From positions 1,302,001 to 1,366,000 of the forward strand of contig JAPEIS010000014.1 in assembly GCA_029531795.1 (NCBI GenBank): a stretch of DNA of 64,000 nt. The letters run 5' to 3'. Shown piece by piece: positions 10,249 to 23,210 of this stretch (position 1 is its first letter; each line of letters starts with the position of its first letter). Position numbers and translations under genes: made by a program. Under the pieces are notes generated by a model. That model was not told where the DNA came from and did no database searches. It saw only the letters and a program-made list of their open reading frames with translations. Source of the DNA: Sclerotinia nivalis. Lineage: Eukaryota; Ascomycota; Leotiomycetes; Helotiales; Sclerotiniaceae.

Positions 10249-11608
10249 ATCTTACGCCTTCAATATTCACAACCGTCCAAAGTCCAAATGGCAAAGTAAA
10301 ACCAAACACCTAAAGACCATGATACGGAATCCTCTGAAAATGAGTGTTATCGGCGACAACTAGAAAAATAGGGGGTTTCATTGCTTTGAATAGAAATTGT
10401 ATTTTTTTTAAGATGAAAAAAATAACCAATTCAATAACAAGCATCACGTGCCAAGAAATTGAATTTAGCTTAAAGTTTCATGTTTAAAATAGATTTGATT
10501 GGTCTAAGCTTGTGTTTCGGCCTTTAGATGATTCCAGGGCTCGTGGGTAAATAATGCGACGGCACGAGATAAGTTGATGCCTTAAGGTTAAATTACTCAC
10601 TGAGACATAACGATGCCGGTCTATGATTCAAAAGCGGAAACCAATAAAAGCGGCGATATCTAGTCAAAAGTTGGAGTTGAAGGTCCGTGTTATGATGTCA
10701 CTCTGGGATAAATCTGGTTGCGATGAAAAACTTGTGGGGAAATTAGCTCAGAGCTCTAGAAAGCAGGTGGAAGTGGAGTTGAAGAGTGGAGCAGTGGAAT
10801 AGTGGAACAGTGGAACTGCTAGATGAGGGAATCTAGGTACAGGTACGTACTACATCGAACGGACTGGAATCTTATTTTCGATGGTCAAATTTTGGTGGCG
10901 CTAAAATGTGAGTGATCTACTTTGGTCGGGTAAGTACAATTCGATAAGCTTACAATTGGGTTTAATTGAGAATTATTAGTTTTGATTTATATATCTTCAT
11001 CTTCATGTCTGCACATCTTCATGTCTGCATATCTTCATGTCTGCATATCTTCATAGATTCTACATATCTTTATATCGGTAACTACACATCTACATATCTA
11101 CATAACTACTACCTAATAAATAAAATCGACAAAATGCATGTAGATTGATTGACTATTGTGAATAAACCAACCTGCAGTAGATAGGTATCCTCTTCATAAG
11201 ATTCTAGATGCTTAATCGATCATGAAAGCTCCACATCCGACCATCATGGCAAAAAATGAAAACTCCCATGTTGATCTCCAAAAAAAAAAAAAAAGCCATT
11301 CTCCGATAAAATTCCCACCTGTTTTGGTATTATTGCATCCATACCTTGCCAACCTCTCATAAACCCAGTATTCACCTGCCTTGGAACTTCTTCCATGACG
11401 TGCCTTCCAACTTTATCCGTAATGGCCTTAGCTTCCATTCACCCCGCTACATAAATCTATTCTTTGTCCCTCCCTTCCAGTTTTCTATTCTATTCTACTC
11501 ATCAACACAAACAAACCAAATCAAATCTCTTCAATAACTCGATAACTCAATTCAAGTCCTTCAAGTACTTCTAATTAATCTTTCAATCAACTACTTCAAA
11601 ATCACATC
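10249..11608. other. Divergent intergenic region, 1.36 kb
   Basis: Carries the promoters of the histidine phosphatase (-) and the DUF1761-like gene (+). Visible features are GTGGAA-type simple repeats near 10770-10815, three tandem 16-base repeats at 10998-11045, a 15-base A run near 11280, and a CT-rich leader with many TCAAT and TTCAA words just before 11609. No gene is supported. Confidence 0.5.
10998..11045 (+). repeat. Three tandem copies of a 16-bp repeat
   Basis: The unit CATCTTCATGTCTGCA occurs at 10998-11013 and 11014-11029, and with one change (T for the first C) at 11030-11045. A fourth copy breaks down after 11055. Confidence 0.9.
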
Positions 11609-12391
11609 ATGTCTCTTCACTGTATGTATTTTACTACTATCGATTCCTTTGATTTGAGAGGTGCTGGATTGGTTGGGCGATGGTGTTTAAGATATTGGGA
11701 GACATCTTTATATGGTATATCAAGCTTGGGAGTTGTCTATCATTAACACTTCCCAAGTTGAATGCCATCAAAAGTTCTCTTCCAATTCATCATCAAATCA
11801 TCACCATCTTCAATCCCCCTCAATATCCTCTAACCCCGCCAATTAGCCTCGACTAACACATATTCCCAACAGATCTTCCACCAGTCAAGCCATCGGCTAT
11901 TGCCCTCGGTACCATCTTCAACCACGCCGCCTTTCTTGCTGTCCTCGGCCCAGTCTTTGGCGATACCTATCACAGAGCTCAAGCTGCCAACTCCAAGGAG
12001 GAGTTTGTTAAGTCAAAGGAAGCTGCTTCCGCTGCTGTTGCATGGGGAACTTCTCTCATTGGTAGTGCTGTCCAATCATATGGTGTTGGAGCTTTGATCA
12101 ATGCTACTGGTACCCTTTCATATAAGGGTGCTGCATACTTGGGATCTTTGATCTTCATGGCTTCCTCTGCTCCTTCTGTATGTCATCTTCACCATTCTTT
12201 TTATAAACCATGGAAATGGATATCTTTGAATAGAATACAATACTAATAAGCTTTAGTTCATCGCACAAATCACCACTGAGAAGCGACCACTCGACACTGT
12301 TGCCGTCGGAGCTCTTGCCCGTGTCTTCGAGACTGTCGGTCTCTCTCTCTTCCTCACCTGGTGGGGAACCCACACCAACCCATTCGAGTAA
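11609..12391 (+). CDS. Small four-helix membrane protein, DUF1761-like
   Basis: Model: 11609..11621, 11873..12177, 12257..12391, 150 aa. Exon 1 is only 13 nt (MSLH plus one base), before a 251-nt intron with a GTATGT donor and CCCAACAG acceptor; intron 2 is 79 nt. The protein has four hydrophobic segments: about residues 13-34 (containing FNHAAFLAVLGPVFG), 58-80, 89-105 and 124-143 (ending FLTWWGTHTNPFE). The pattern matches small fungal proteins carrying the DUF1761 domain; that assignment is from memory of the family and is moderate. Function is unknown. The high use of preferred codons such as GCT, GCC, ACC and AAG suggests strong expression. Confidence 0.8.
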
Positions 12392-12871
12392 ATGTATTAG
12401 GTTTTGATATAATATGGCATGGAATAACGGAATGGGGTTATGGAAGGAAGGGTTGACGTTCGGATGGGGTATCCCGTATCGTCTTTGTATTATCTCGACT
12501 CAGAATCGATTCACTTTATGACTTTATGATTTATTTCGTCATCAGTCTCGCGCAATTGTAATAGGAGAAAATGAATTTTAAATAAGAATATTGGTTTGAG
12601 CTATATGATGTTTGTGAGTTTTGTGAACTTTTTCTTTCAAAACTCCCGATATCTGGGTTTGAATTTGATGTTGCAATTGTTGTTGTTTCATTTCTAACAA
12701 TACATTTGCTTGTGATTTAACGAGATGATCCACAAATTATTCCTCAGCTGCTGGGTAGGCAAGTTAAACCTCACCACAATCTCACCACAACAACCTCCCC
12801 ACCTCGCATCACCACACAACACAACACACCTTCCCCTCCCCAATAAGATATCCAATTCCTCACTCTCCACC
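12392..12871. other. Intergenic, 3' UTR and 5S upstream region
   Basis: Holds the 3' UTR of the upstream gene. About 25-35 bases before the 5S gene an AATAAGATAT word could serve as the upstream TATA-like element of fungal 5S genes. A C-rich block lies at 12770-12840. No open frame is supported. Confidence 0.5.
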
Positions 12872-12990
12872 ACATACGACCATAGACTGAAGAGAATTGG
12901 GCATCCCGTCCGCTCTGCCATACACAAGCTTCAGATCGGTAGATTAGTAGTTGGGTGGGTGACCACCAGCGAATCCCTACTGTTGTATGT
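12872..12990 (+). rRNA. 5S ribosomal RNA
   Basis: 119 nt that match the ascomycete 5S sequence over most of its length: it starts ACATACGACCATAG, has CCCGTCCGCTC in loop B/helix III, the highly conserved AGTTGGGTGGGTGACC internal control region, ACCAGCGAATCCC, and ends CTGTTGTATGT, which pairs with the 5' end. A run of T residues (12990-12997) is the expected RNA polymerase III terminator. Helix II is intact (ACTGAAG with CTTCAG). No rDNA unit is nearby, so it is a dispersed single-copy 5S gene, as known in Neurospora and many Pezizomycotina. Confidence 0.97.
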
Positions 12991-14076
12991 TTTTTTTCTT
13001 TGGTGATTTTTTTGGGTGGGAGAAGAAAGGAATGTTTTGTTGATTTTGTATAGGTAGGATGAGATTGAGTGGGATTGAAAGCTAAAAATACAAGGTAGCC
13101 AGCCATAACAATTACCAAAAATGAAATGAATATTAACAAACCGTCAATCTGTATATATTTGATGGATTGTATACTTTTAATTTTCTTTTCATTCCATTTA
13201 ATATATAGTAAGTATATAATAATATATCAAAAGAATCAAGAGAAAGTCAGTTCATTAGTCTGAAGTTAAAATAAAATAAGTATGTAAAATAAATACTAAA
13301 ACTAAGTATCGTCTGCTTCCTTCTCTCACTCTACTCTTCGGATTCTAGAATTAGTGGAATAGAGATACACGCTAGATAGTATCTAACTAATAGGTGTTTA
13401 TAATAACTAAATGAATGATTCTGTTCAATTCCCTCAAAAACTGACAATCTTCCATGGGTAGGTAAAATAATGTGATATAATATGATAGTCATTTGATATT
13501 TGATATATATATCTCCACACTACTCCACTCTTGTCCTAATAATCTCGGATAACATGAAACCCATTCATTCCTTCTCTTCATTCATCATCTTTGCCTGAGG
13601 GTAGGTACCTAGATATGCAAAGGCAACTATACAAATGCCTCACTCCCGTTTGTGGATAACACTATCTCCGTCTCTTTTGCACCTACTTCCATCTTTATCC
13701 ATCTTTAACTCCTCCTCTTCTTCTTCTTGTACCCTTTCCACTATTCCCTATATTGTCATGTCCTTTCCTTTCCCTTCCCGTTATAATGGTATCATTGAAA
13801 ACTTTGCATGCCACCATCACCAAATCCCAAACCAAACGAAACTACACTCCATATTTATATATGGTGAGTGTAAAATAATACAATCCCGAGACGCCAATGA
13901 TACGACATGATACTCCATAGTATATATCATGTCAATGTCCATCCTCCTCATAACAGAACTGACCAGTGCTAATATCAGAAACCATGCACCTGATGTAATG
14001 TCGTGTGCACCCTAGCTCCTAGCTCCCTAGCTAAATACCAATCCAAAAAATATCAACAGAAATAAGAACCCGAGGT
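12991..14076. other. Convergent intergenic region, 1.1 kb
   Basis: AT-rich DNA between the 5S gene and the 3' end of the MIT-domain gene. TATATA-type runs occur near 13200 and 13505. The open frame at 13635-13910 has no domain and looks random. Confidence 0.5.
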
Positions 14077-17000
14077 TCACACAAGAACCCATTCACTTCC
14101 CCTTTTAATGAACTTGTCCAAAAGTAATGAGATGTCATTCAACACAAAACGACAGATGTAAAATCCGAAAAACTCGGCTGCGTGACGCGTGCAAAGTTCA
14201 AGACCGACTTGAGTCTTGTCTGCATGGCGAAGACCAGGGTCTTCAACTTGACGTGCAATTTGATCTATTTTCCATTAGTTTTTTCATGAAATAAAAGTGT
14301 AGTAAGGATACTACATACCAATGGCTTGTGCAGCGTCAAATAGTCTCGCCAAAGCACTCATGTAATTTGCATTCGGTCCAGAGAATTGTACTTGACCTAC
14401 ATCTCTTTTGGCGAATCGAGTTCTAGGCACAGAGGTCATTGGTAACGTACCCATAGTTAGTCCTTCCTTGGGTATATCAGGAGAGGTGACCTTATTCGAA
14501 TAATTGTTGGCAAGACTCATGGCGGAATTTTTTGAACGTAAGCGTCTCCATGAAAAAGAAGAGGCCTTGCTAGATACGCTCCCAGATTTTGAGCTCATAT
14601 TAGCAAAATCCATGTTTTCACCCATGGTTGCATCTTTGAACATCCCGTTTGAGCCTTGTACGCCAACTTCACTTCCTAGCTTCTTACTCAGTGCGATCTG
14701 AACTTGCTCCAAAATTCCTTCCAGAGATTGCATTTCTTCCAAAACAGCATCCGCATCGTAAGTATCAACTTGGCCCAGCTTCATCAGAGCTGCTGTAAGA
14801 AAGTCACAATTGGCAATCTTGTCTTCCACTCCCTTAATCTTGACACCTTTCACCCGCCATACATCTCGAGGTACGAATAGTTTAGTAGATAGGTAGCCAC
14901 CCCTCGGATGTGCAATAGTCTGATATAAAGCGCGCATGAGCCAGAATGGGCGAAGGAGATACTCTGTTGGACAGGGTTCTAATGGAATTGGTGCGCCTGC
15001 ACTCATTGCATCGGGTGAGCCAAGGCTGTCTGGGGAGTGGAGATCACTATTGAAAAGATATAAACCGCCGGTAGGCGCACCATTCATCCTTTCTTTGAAC
15101 GCCGCAGCTATTGGTGTTGGCAGAGTGGGCATAGCGGGCATTCTACCATTAGCATTGTTTCCTTGGGCAGTCAAAGGCGTGGATGACATAGTATCACCAA
15201 ATTCGTCCATGTTGGAAACCGACAAAGTATGACCTCGGAGATTCTTCAAACTTGACGATGAAAAGTTTTTTCGCAGTCCTGCTCTTGAGTGAGAACGGTT
15301 AGGGGATCCTGACCGAGGTATAAGATTGAAATTATCGCTGCTATCATTTGTGAGTGTCTGAGTAAGGAAGGCTGTCGGAGGTGAAGTAAAATCCGAAGAG
15401 CTTGGTCCTGAAATCGAACCTTGTCGTCTGGGAATAGGTGGTCGCATGCTTATCGAGCCTTGTCTCTGTTGTGGTAAGCCGGCAGTCTTGGGACCTGTAT
15501 TGGCGCTGGGAATATGTGGCGGTGGCATTGATGGAGGCAAAGTTAAGGGGGCATTTTGAACTTCAATCAACCTTGATGAAGTCTCAATCTTTAGCTGCTT
15601 AGCATTCTGACCAGATAGTCTTCTGCTTCGTACACTTTGCGCTGGACTACCTTTTCTCACCGGGCTGCCATCGAGCGTCGGGGGTGGAGGTAACGCTTGG
15701 GAAGGAGGCGGGTGGGGTGGCTGGTTTTGAGGCTGCGATAGAGTTACAGGTGATGTGGTTGATGGTGCGGTGACAGTGGTAAGAGGGGGTATTGAACCAT
15801 TTGAGCTATGCCAAGTCCGACCAGAAAATGACCCACTGGAATCAGACTCTCGAGGCAGTGCAGACTTCGACTGGAGCCCGAATTCAAAATCATCCATCAC
15901 ATAACCTCTAGTCATTTCTTCGAGCATCCTCTCTTCCTCTTCTGACTCGTTTCCTTCATAGTCATCATGTGGGCCAATATGTGGCTCTTGCATTTGCAGG
16001 AATAACCGTTTTCGCTCTCTTTCATGAGCATCCTCTATGACAGCTTCTCTTTCACTTTGACGCACCCTTTCCTTTGCCAGTTCGACCCTTCGCCTAACAC
16101 TCGCTACAATTTCATCATCATCATCGTCGTCGTCATAACCTACGGGCTCAAAACCATCATCGTAAGCGGCTTCAACGGCAGCATCCAGGGCTGCATCAAA
16201 TTCGGCTTCAGTTTGACCGCTAGAGGCACGGATATGCTTCCTCCTTACATTTAGAGACGAGGATCTAGAATGTACAGATGAAGCGGCCGAACCGCCAGAC
16301 TCATCTATAGTATCTAACCATGACATGGATTCATTACTCGGTGCTCGTGCATGCCCCTTGGAAGGCTCTGGAGCGGCTAAGTTCGAATTCGAGTTCGAGC
16401 TCGAGCTGGGCGATTCAGAAGATTTCTGTCTTCGATGATCAGAGCCAGATGGCCCATATGTCATCGGAGACAGAGGTCGTCTCGGGGATAGTGGAGGTGG
16501 CATATACTGGCTGTCCATAGGTACGGCTAAACTCGTTTCAATATTTCGTCCTTGGGATTGATTATATCTAGAGAAATAATTTGATCGTTGATCAGAGTAG
16601 TTTCTATCCTGGGTCTGTGGAGGTTCAAGGGCTGAAGGCAATAAAGATTCACCTCGCGAGGGCAATTGTCTACTCCTCGAATATGATCGATCATGCCGAG
16701 ATCCGTTCGTGTAAGAAGTATCGTTGACTATCCTCGTAACGGTGGCCGTCTCTATAGTAGCAGGCTCATCATCTTCATCGGTCATTGGAAGCTCGTCGGA
16801 TCTAAAGTCTGTGTCTACGGGCCTGGCAGGGAGTGCCTTTTCATCACTTAACTCGGGCGTAATCTTTGCCAATTCATTTATACGGCTAGTATAAGTATTA
16901 CGCTAGAGACGTTAGTTAATAGTGATAATCGACGTCCAATACGATACTCACAATGGCTTCTAACTTGCGCCGATCCTCGTCTCCCGAGCTACGAGCCATA

Positions 17001-17992
17001 ACTTGCTGCAACAAATTACATGCCTCAGAATACGCCTGCATGGCGCCTTCATAATTTTGCGCATTGTCGAGTAATACTGCCGTGTTCGCTTTCTGTAGAG
17101 CTTTGGACAGCATGGCTTTCTGCGAAGGCTGCTTAGAACTTCGAGAAGAACTACTGCTTTTTTCAGCTCTTGAGCGGTTTCTTGAATGTCCCTTCACTAT
17201 ACTTGGCTCTTCCTCGGAGGGACGACGGCGTATTGCGGTTTCGGTCGAGAAAGCAGATATGGGCGAAGGACTAATGCTGTGATTTCCTGACCTTGAAGGC
17301 GATCGCCGTTGAGAAATGTCTCGGGGTCTGGAACCTTCCCAAGTTTTTTCAAAGTAATCGGGTACGGTTGAGTGAACAGCAGCTGACAATAATCCGGCTG
17401 TAGATGGGGTCAGCGCACTTGCCAATTGTGACGGGGAATGGCTTCGGGGTTGCTGTGGAACTGGTAGAGTGATAATTGGCGGCAGGGATGGCGGGAGAGA
17501 GGGGTTCGTGGACCGTTCTGCCGGTCCTCTCCACTGAGGGCTATTATCAATTGAAGGTCGACTCTTTTGTAATTTTCTCGGCGGAGATTGGCCGACACCA
17601 TCCCCATGTAACCCGGATCCGCCCAAATTCAAACGCGAAATTGAGTTAGAACGACTGCGAATATGTCCTCCTGCACTTGAAGCCGTTGATTGACTCCACC
17701 GATTGAAATTTCCCGTTGGTTCCCTGACACCACTTGTACTACTAGAGCGGCTATGCGGTTGCCTCGGCTGTCTTCGCGATTCTCCTATTGCATCTTGGGA
17801 TTCATTTTGAGGAGGGGGCGCAATCTGGCGGGTGTTCCCAAATGAGGGTTTTCGTTGGAGGCGATTGACTGGTGCATTCAAAGTTGAATTGAAAGTGGAA
17901 TTATTGGATCGAGGATTTGACAAGGTATTATTCGTAGGTAGTGAATATGGTAGACGATCCTCCGTTGTTGTACTGTAGGATAACGATGGCAT
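14077..17992 (-). CDS. Large MIT-domain protein
   Basis: Three exons on the complement: 16952..17992, 14319..16902, 14077..14264; 1270 aa. A MIT (microtubule interacting and transport) domain spans about residues 290-365 (KALQKANTAVLLDNAQNYEG, then NTYTSRINELAKI) and is split by a 49-nt intron. MIT domains bind ESCRT-III tails, as in Vps4 and spastin, but no AAA ATPase follows here. The flanks are long, Ser/Pro/Arg-rich and probably disordered, with a polyacidic run near 412-418. A second conserved-looking block lies in the last third (EYLLRPFWLMRALYQTIAHP, then FVPRDVWRVKG). The C-terminus needs a 54-nt intron (14265-14318) with a GTATGT donor; without it the protein would stop at 14311 and lose 62 hydrophobic/basic residues. 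A role in endosomal or membrane traffic is inferred from the domain only. Confidence 0.88.
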
Positions 17993-20900
17993 TGTCGGAA
18001 TAGAAGTCGAAGTTCAAAATTGGTGGGTAAGTGATTGTACCGTATCAAAAGTGGCTAGGATGCCTATCTAGGTTAGATCTTGACCTTAAAATAGACTAGC
18101 TTGATATGGTATCTGTTGTGGTCAGTTCCTTCCTTTACCCCTTGTATTTTAATCGCAAATTATCGTGGAGCTTTTTAACTTTTGAGGCGCCTATACGACT
18201 TTGACTTGCAGATTGTAACTTCGATCGCGAATCTCTCAACTTCTCGATGAAAAGATCTTGCTTCTTATTTGCCGATTTACTTTTCAACCTGATCTTCTTT
18301 TCCCCAAAAAAGTAATAACAAAAATATGTTTCCTTCCTATTTTTCTCTTTTTCTTTTCCGCTCCTTTCCCGCTCCTTCCCTTTCTTTTGGGAATGGGAGT
18401 GGGAGTGGAAGGATCAAGAGTATTTGAATCCAATTATGATTTTGATCTTGACTTATTGATGTCGAGTTTTTATATATAGTATCCCGCGTGGTAGGTGCAG
18501 AATCTGGATGGCGAAGTCTTAATTATATAAGTTTTATGGTAGGTATAAAGATATAGATAATACTGGGAGTCTGTGACTGGGACTGGGACCGGAACGTGCC
18601 ACTTGTTTAATTGATCGTTGTAGGGGACCGGATAATGAAGTGGAGTGGAAGTATTCGAAATTGTCTAATCGAATAATAAAACAATATTAGCACATCTACT
18701 CCGTACTCTTATTCTTTCCAAATCCAACTCAAGAACAGCCGTAATGGTCAACACCCACCTGGAAGAAGATTGAATGGAGACTTGCTCAAATCTCTCTGCT
18801 GGGAATCATTGTCTTCCGGAATGATACCTTCAGAACCAAAGGATTATCTCCCTACCACCAATGTTCGATTCGATTCGATTCTGATCATACAATATCGATG
18901 AGAGGTTCCACGGTTTCCAGATGATCAATAAAATTCTCGTGAAGAAATACTGTTGCAAATTAATGGCGACGCGTCGTTTGTTTCCACAAATCCTATCCTA
19001 CACAATTCCGGCGTATATTGAATGCTGATAGGAATCAATAAGGTATTGATAACTCGTAAAGGTTTCTCTGGATCAAGCCCACTTGACTCCGGGATGCTCC
19101 TATTTGAGACAGACAGTATAATGTCAGATATCCTTAGGCGTTTATTGTACGATATCGTTGGAGGGGTACATATACCGGTACCGGCTTCGGGTTGGCGGCA
19201 GTAACATCAATTCAGGTAATGTACCTAATCAATATTGACATATATCATACATGAATCGAATGCAGTGATAGATATCGTCATCAAAATGTAAATCGAAGAC
19301 CAATAATAAGTTTATAAATAAAATATGGGCAAGAAATGAAGTGCATGGATGAAGCCAAAATCAAAACCAGAGAAATACATGAAACCAAAACGTAAACTCT
19401 TGCTTGACCTTGAGTGAGCAAGTAAACAAAGTTGAAAGGTCGGTCAAGAAAATTGAAAAAAATTCAGAGTGAAGCTGCAAGTGGTCTAAATTCCATCACA
19501 CCCTTTTCCATTCCGGCGGGTGCGTATTTCAAATGGGGAAATACTTTTGATATTATTTATTGTATGGTGGTAGCAGCGTTTCTCATTGTACCAAGCGATC
19601 CAAATAGTGCAGGACAAGGCCCGGGATGGCAAAGTGCATGGTGTGCAAGGGGTGTATAGGTAGGTGAGTACCTAGTACTTTTTTTTGGGGATGGTTGTGG
19701 CGGAGGGTGGTTAGACTGCTTAGACTGCTTAGACAACTCTTATAAGCTTGACTCTTGCGAACGATGATTTGAGTACGGAGTAAGTGGATAAACTGGGGCT
19801 TAATCCGTGCAAAATGTGTGTGCAAGGTACGGAAGTAGACCATGACGGCTTATGAATAATGGACAAGGCAAGAAGAGGAAAAGCATGTGGACAACAAGGA
19901 TGAATCGCCATCACCATGCGAATCAGGGATCGTGAGGACCAAAAAAGGTCTTGGTTGAGTGATAAAAGGTTTCTACCCTTTTTTCCAACTTCCCCTTTTC
20001 GAAAAGACGTGCAGGACGACGTAACCATTACCAGCTTTTTTCCAACTTCATTCTCACACAGCTTTTCTCACTCAAATTGCTTCATTTGTTTAGCATGCCA
20101 ACTTTATTATTTTGGTTCCTCTGGCTCATTGGATCATTCTTACGAAAATGCTTGGGGGACAAAAGCTTGATTCTTTTCAAAGTGTTCAGTGCATGTCTTG
20201 CCTGTACAACTTACTCCGGAAAGTACGGACTTATCAACCAAAGAATGTAAATCAGTGGTATCCAGTTGTTCATGACTGTAAATTGCTATGCTATACATTT
20301 CTTTGTGCATTTGTATTGATGTATCCATAACATTATTTGTACATCTACATACATTTATTACTTACAGTGGGGAACTCGATCAATCTCTCTTATCTTTAGA
20401 GATTTACTGTAGATATCCGGATTCTACAAAAATACCGCATATCAGATTATCGACGCTCACATCATCAAAAAAGCCAATTCATAACGCTCAACGCGGTAAT
20501 GGCTTGATGTCGTTGGAATTTGAACAATTATTATTACTAATCTTCCAAAAACTCAGGGGTAAACCGCTTGGTTGGTGATGGACATTTGCAATTCTCCGAC
20601 GCCTTAAATCACTCAACGCTGAGCTGAGTAACAAAAAAGATGTAATCAACCACTGTTCCTAAATTCATAAGAAGGATTTACTTGCTTACAAACAAATATC
20701 AATCTTCAATCGCATCCATAGTTTTCATTCATCTCTAACAGGAAGGTTGTTTCGAATATTACTTTGGACACCTTTAAACTTGTTCTTGAGTGCACTGAAA
20801 CCACCAACATATTCGGAACAAGCTTCTCTTGCCCAAAATCCGAATCCTACATCTCCTCGCAATATCATACAAATGCCGCGGTATGCTACTTCTGTCGTTC

Positions 20901-23210
20901 GCATCCGATGCTTAACCACGCCATTACTGTATTTTTGTTTATTCGGTTTGACTTTATGTTTCTAGAATTTACATTGATCACAGGCCAGTTCTTGATAGCT
21001 ATCATCAGTTTATTGTTACACTCCTGAAAACCATGGACACAAAATCAAAGTCTGTGGAACAGGCAACCAGTTCGGATATGTCGTATGATGACGGTAAGTT
21101 AAGGTACATCTACTAACAGTTGTACTCCAGATATATTAAATAGCTTACGACCTGGTGCAATCTAGAAGGATTGTGTAATCTTCTCACGACTTACCCTTTT
21201 CTGTAGAGTTCGCCCGATTGTTGGTTACATTAGGATTCGTTTCTTACCTAGCTACATACCAGAAGTACCTCCTTCCATGAAAAGGCACCCATAATACAGT
21301 AATCGGATTTTATTACTCGATCCGTTCGCGCAGTCGATCTTACGAAATATATTACTGTTTGACCTAAAAAGTTCTAACGATCTTCGTTGGGTCGGACGAG
21401 AATCCAAGAACCATCTTCCATCTCCTTTTTGAGGCTCTGGACGCCACATTGTTCTTGATCAGCCCTTGAAAAGAAGGCTCGATCATCTTGCTCAATGAGG
21501 ATGTACTAATAGATAAAGCAAGGCTCGATCTAACCATGATTGTTGATCCTTACGAACGATTAACAATACCTTTGGCCCCATTGTCTGTTCTCAGGTTTCA
21601 TCTTCTTCTACCTCATCGGCTGTCCTTCTACCCGTTCGTTTGAATATATATTTTTTAGAGTCGGGTTCAATCTGCGGTGATGTGTGAATATGGCATAAGA
21701 GTTCAATTTCGAAATACTCCTGAATCAGTTCATTTTTGAAGTTGGTAGCCATAGTCCTGTGAATAAGGATACTGGTTTATGGGGTAGTGTATTCAGTAGG
21801 TAGTGTGCAAAGGCGAAAGAAAAATGATGTGAAATTCTAGCTTCGAAGAGCTCACGCCATGGGCGAACTGAGCAATGATCAATTCAATGCGCTAATATAT
21901 ATCAGACCTCAAAGACCTCGGTACAATATTCAGCCAACATGGTGTATTGTAAGGTTATGGAGGGTTCTGCTCTTTGGAGCTTTGTCCTCAAGTGTTTCAT
22001 GATACACACCATGTTGTAGAACTAAGCCTTATGGTACCGTCCGGTTCGCCATCTTGAAACAAGCTCCTGGGGTAAGGTTGTAAATCATTGATTCAATGAA
22101 CGTTAAAAGCACTAGGGTGGTTGATTCGTGAGTCATGAGTTCAAATGAGGTTCTCAGATGTTGGTGGTTTATCGTACTTGTGAAAACTAATGGATCAATA
22201 TACGGATTTAGAATTCATAAGACCGCCTACCCGTTCATATAAGAGCTCACAGATCAGATATCACAAAGAAAGAAGCTTTACAAGGTGACTTTGCCCATGC
22301 ATACCTAGTATATATGTGTGCGTATGTGCGTGCGTGCTAAACACATTTTGGACAATACTATCTTTTGCACCAATCATACATCTACATCTTCAAGAGACTC
22401 CTGGTAATCAAGCTGTTCAAGCGAATAATCGGCTCGATTTCCGTTATTAAATGCATAGTCTCTCCCTGACTTCTCATGGATTTGGGCTTTCAAGTTATCA
22501 TGGCCAAAACAAACAACCTCGAGTCAGGCGGCAGGTCCTAACCCATGAAGAGAGATGTGTTCATTACATGATTAAATATTGAAATTATAATTTTTAATTT
22601 AATCAAATACCATGTCCCAAGTATTAAACGGAAAGAGCTACGATAGTATCAAGACAATCTGGAAAAGGCAGTGGAGTGGATTCAATGAAGGAGCAGTATA
22701 CACGAGTCCTAATTGACAATGAGATACCTAGTATATTATATATAATAAACTTCCTCCACTTCCTCCACTTCCCCCAGCTAACAATATTAGCTAGCCCAAG
22801 GTCACACACACAAAAAAGCCAAATCAACACGACGAGAAACAATCAACTAAAAGTTTGCTTGTAATTGCTGTGATGTAATCTAAAATATTGAAGAGCCCCT
22901 CAATGCCCCTCACCTCATTCCCGATAAGAGATAAGAATTTATTTACTAATCAATGACATTGTTTGATTGTTCATCACCGGAATCTCAACACCGTCTCCCA
23001 CTGCGGAGTGCAAACGCCGCTCCTGATTTTGATATATATGATTCACAGTACCAAGTAACATAGTGACCCAATTTCTTGTGGAAGTACATATTCTGATACC
23101 CTGTTTTCCCTCATTTGACGGACCGTTTTGAGATTCGTGATATATCACTTTCTTGCCACTCCCTTGTTCAATCATACATCTCTCGCAATCTTCCAATACA
23201 CTCATTTAAG
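17993..23210. other. 5.2-kb gene-poor region
   Basis: Divergent region between the MIT-domain gene and 5-oxoprolinase. I could not support any protein gene. Open frames are at most about 100 codons and lack domains. A possible vestige lies at 21033-21165: an ATG, 20 codons, a 37-base GTAAG...CTAAC...CCAG intron-like segment and 11 more codons. The interval is moderately AT-rich, with scattered short direct repeats (for example AGGCTCGATC at about 21476 and 21521). There is no obvious transposon terminal repeat or rRNA/tRNA. Confidence 0.5.

Noticed and set aside
20725..20919. 64-codon minus-strand frame (contains FWAREACSEYVGGFSALK)
   Set aside because: It looks somewhat protein-like, but I could find no family, no convincing splice continuation and no start context. 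It is left unannotated.
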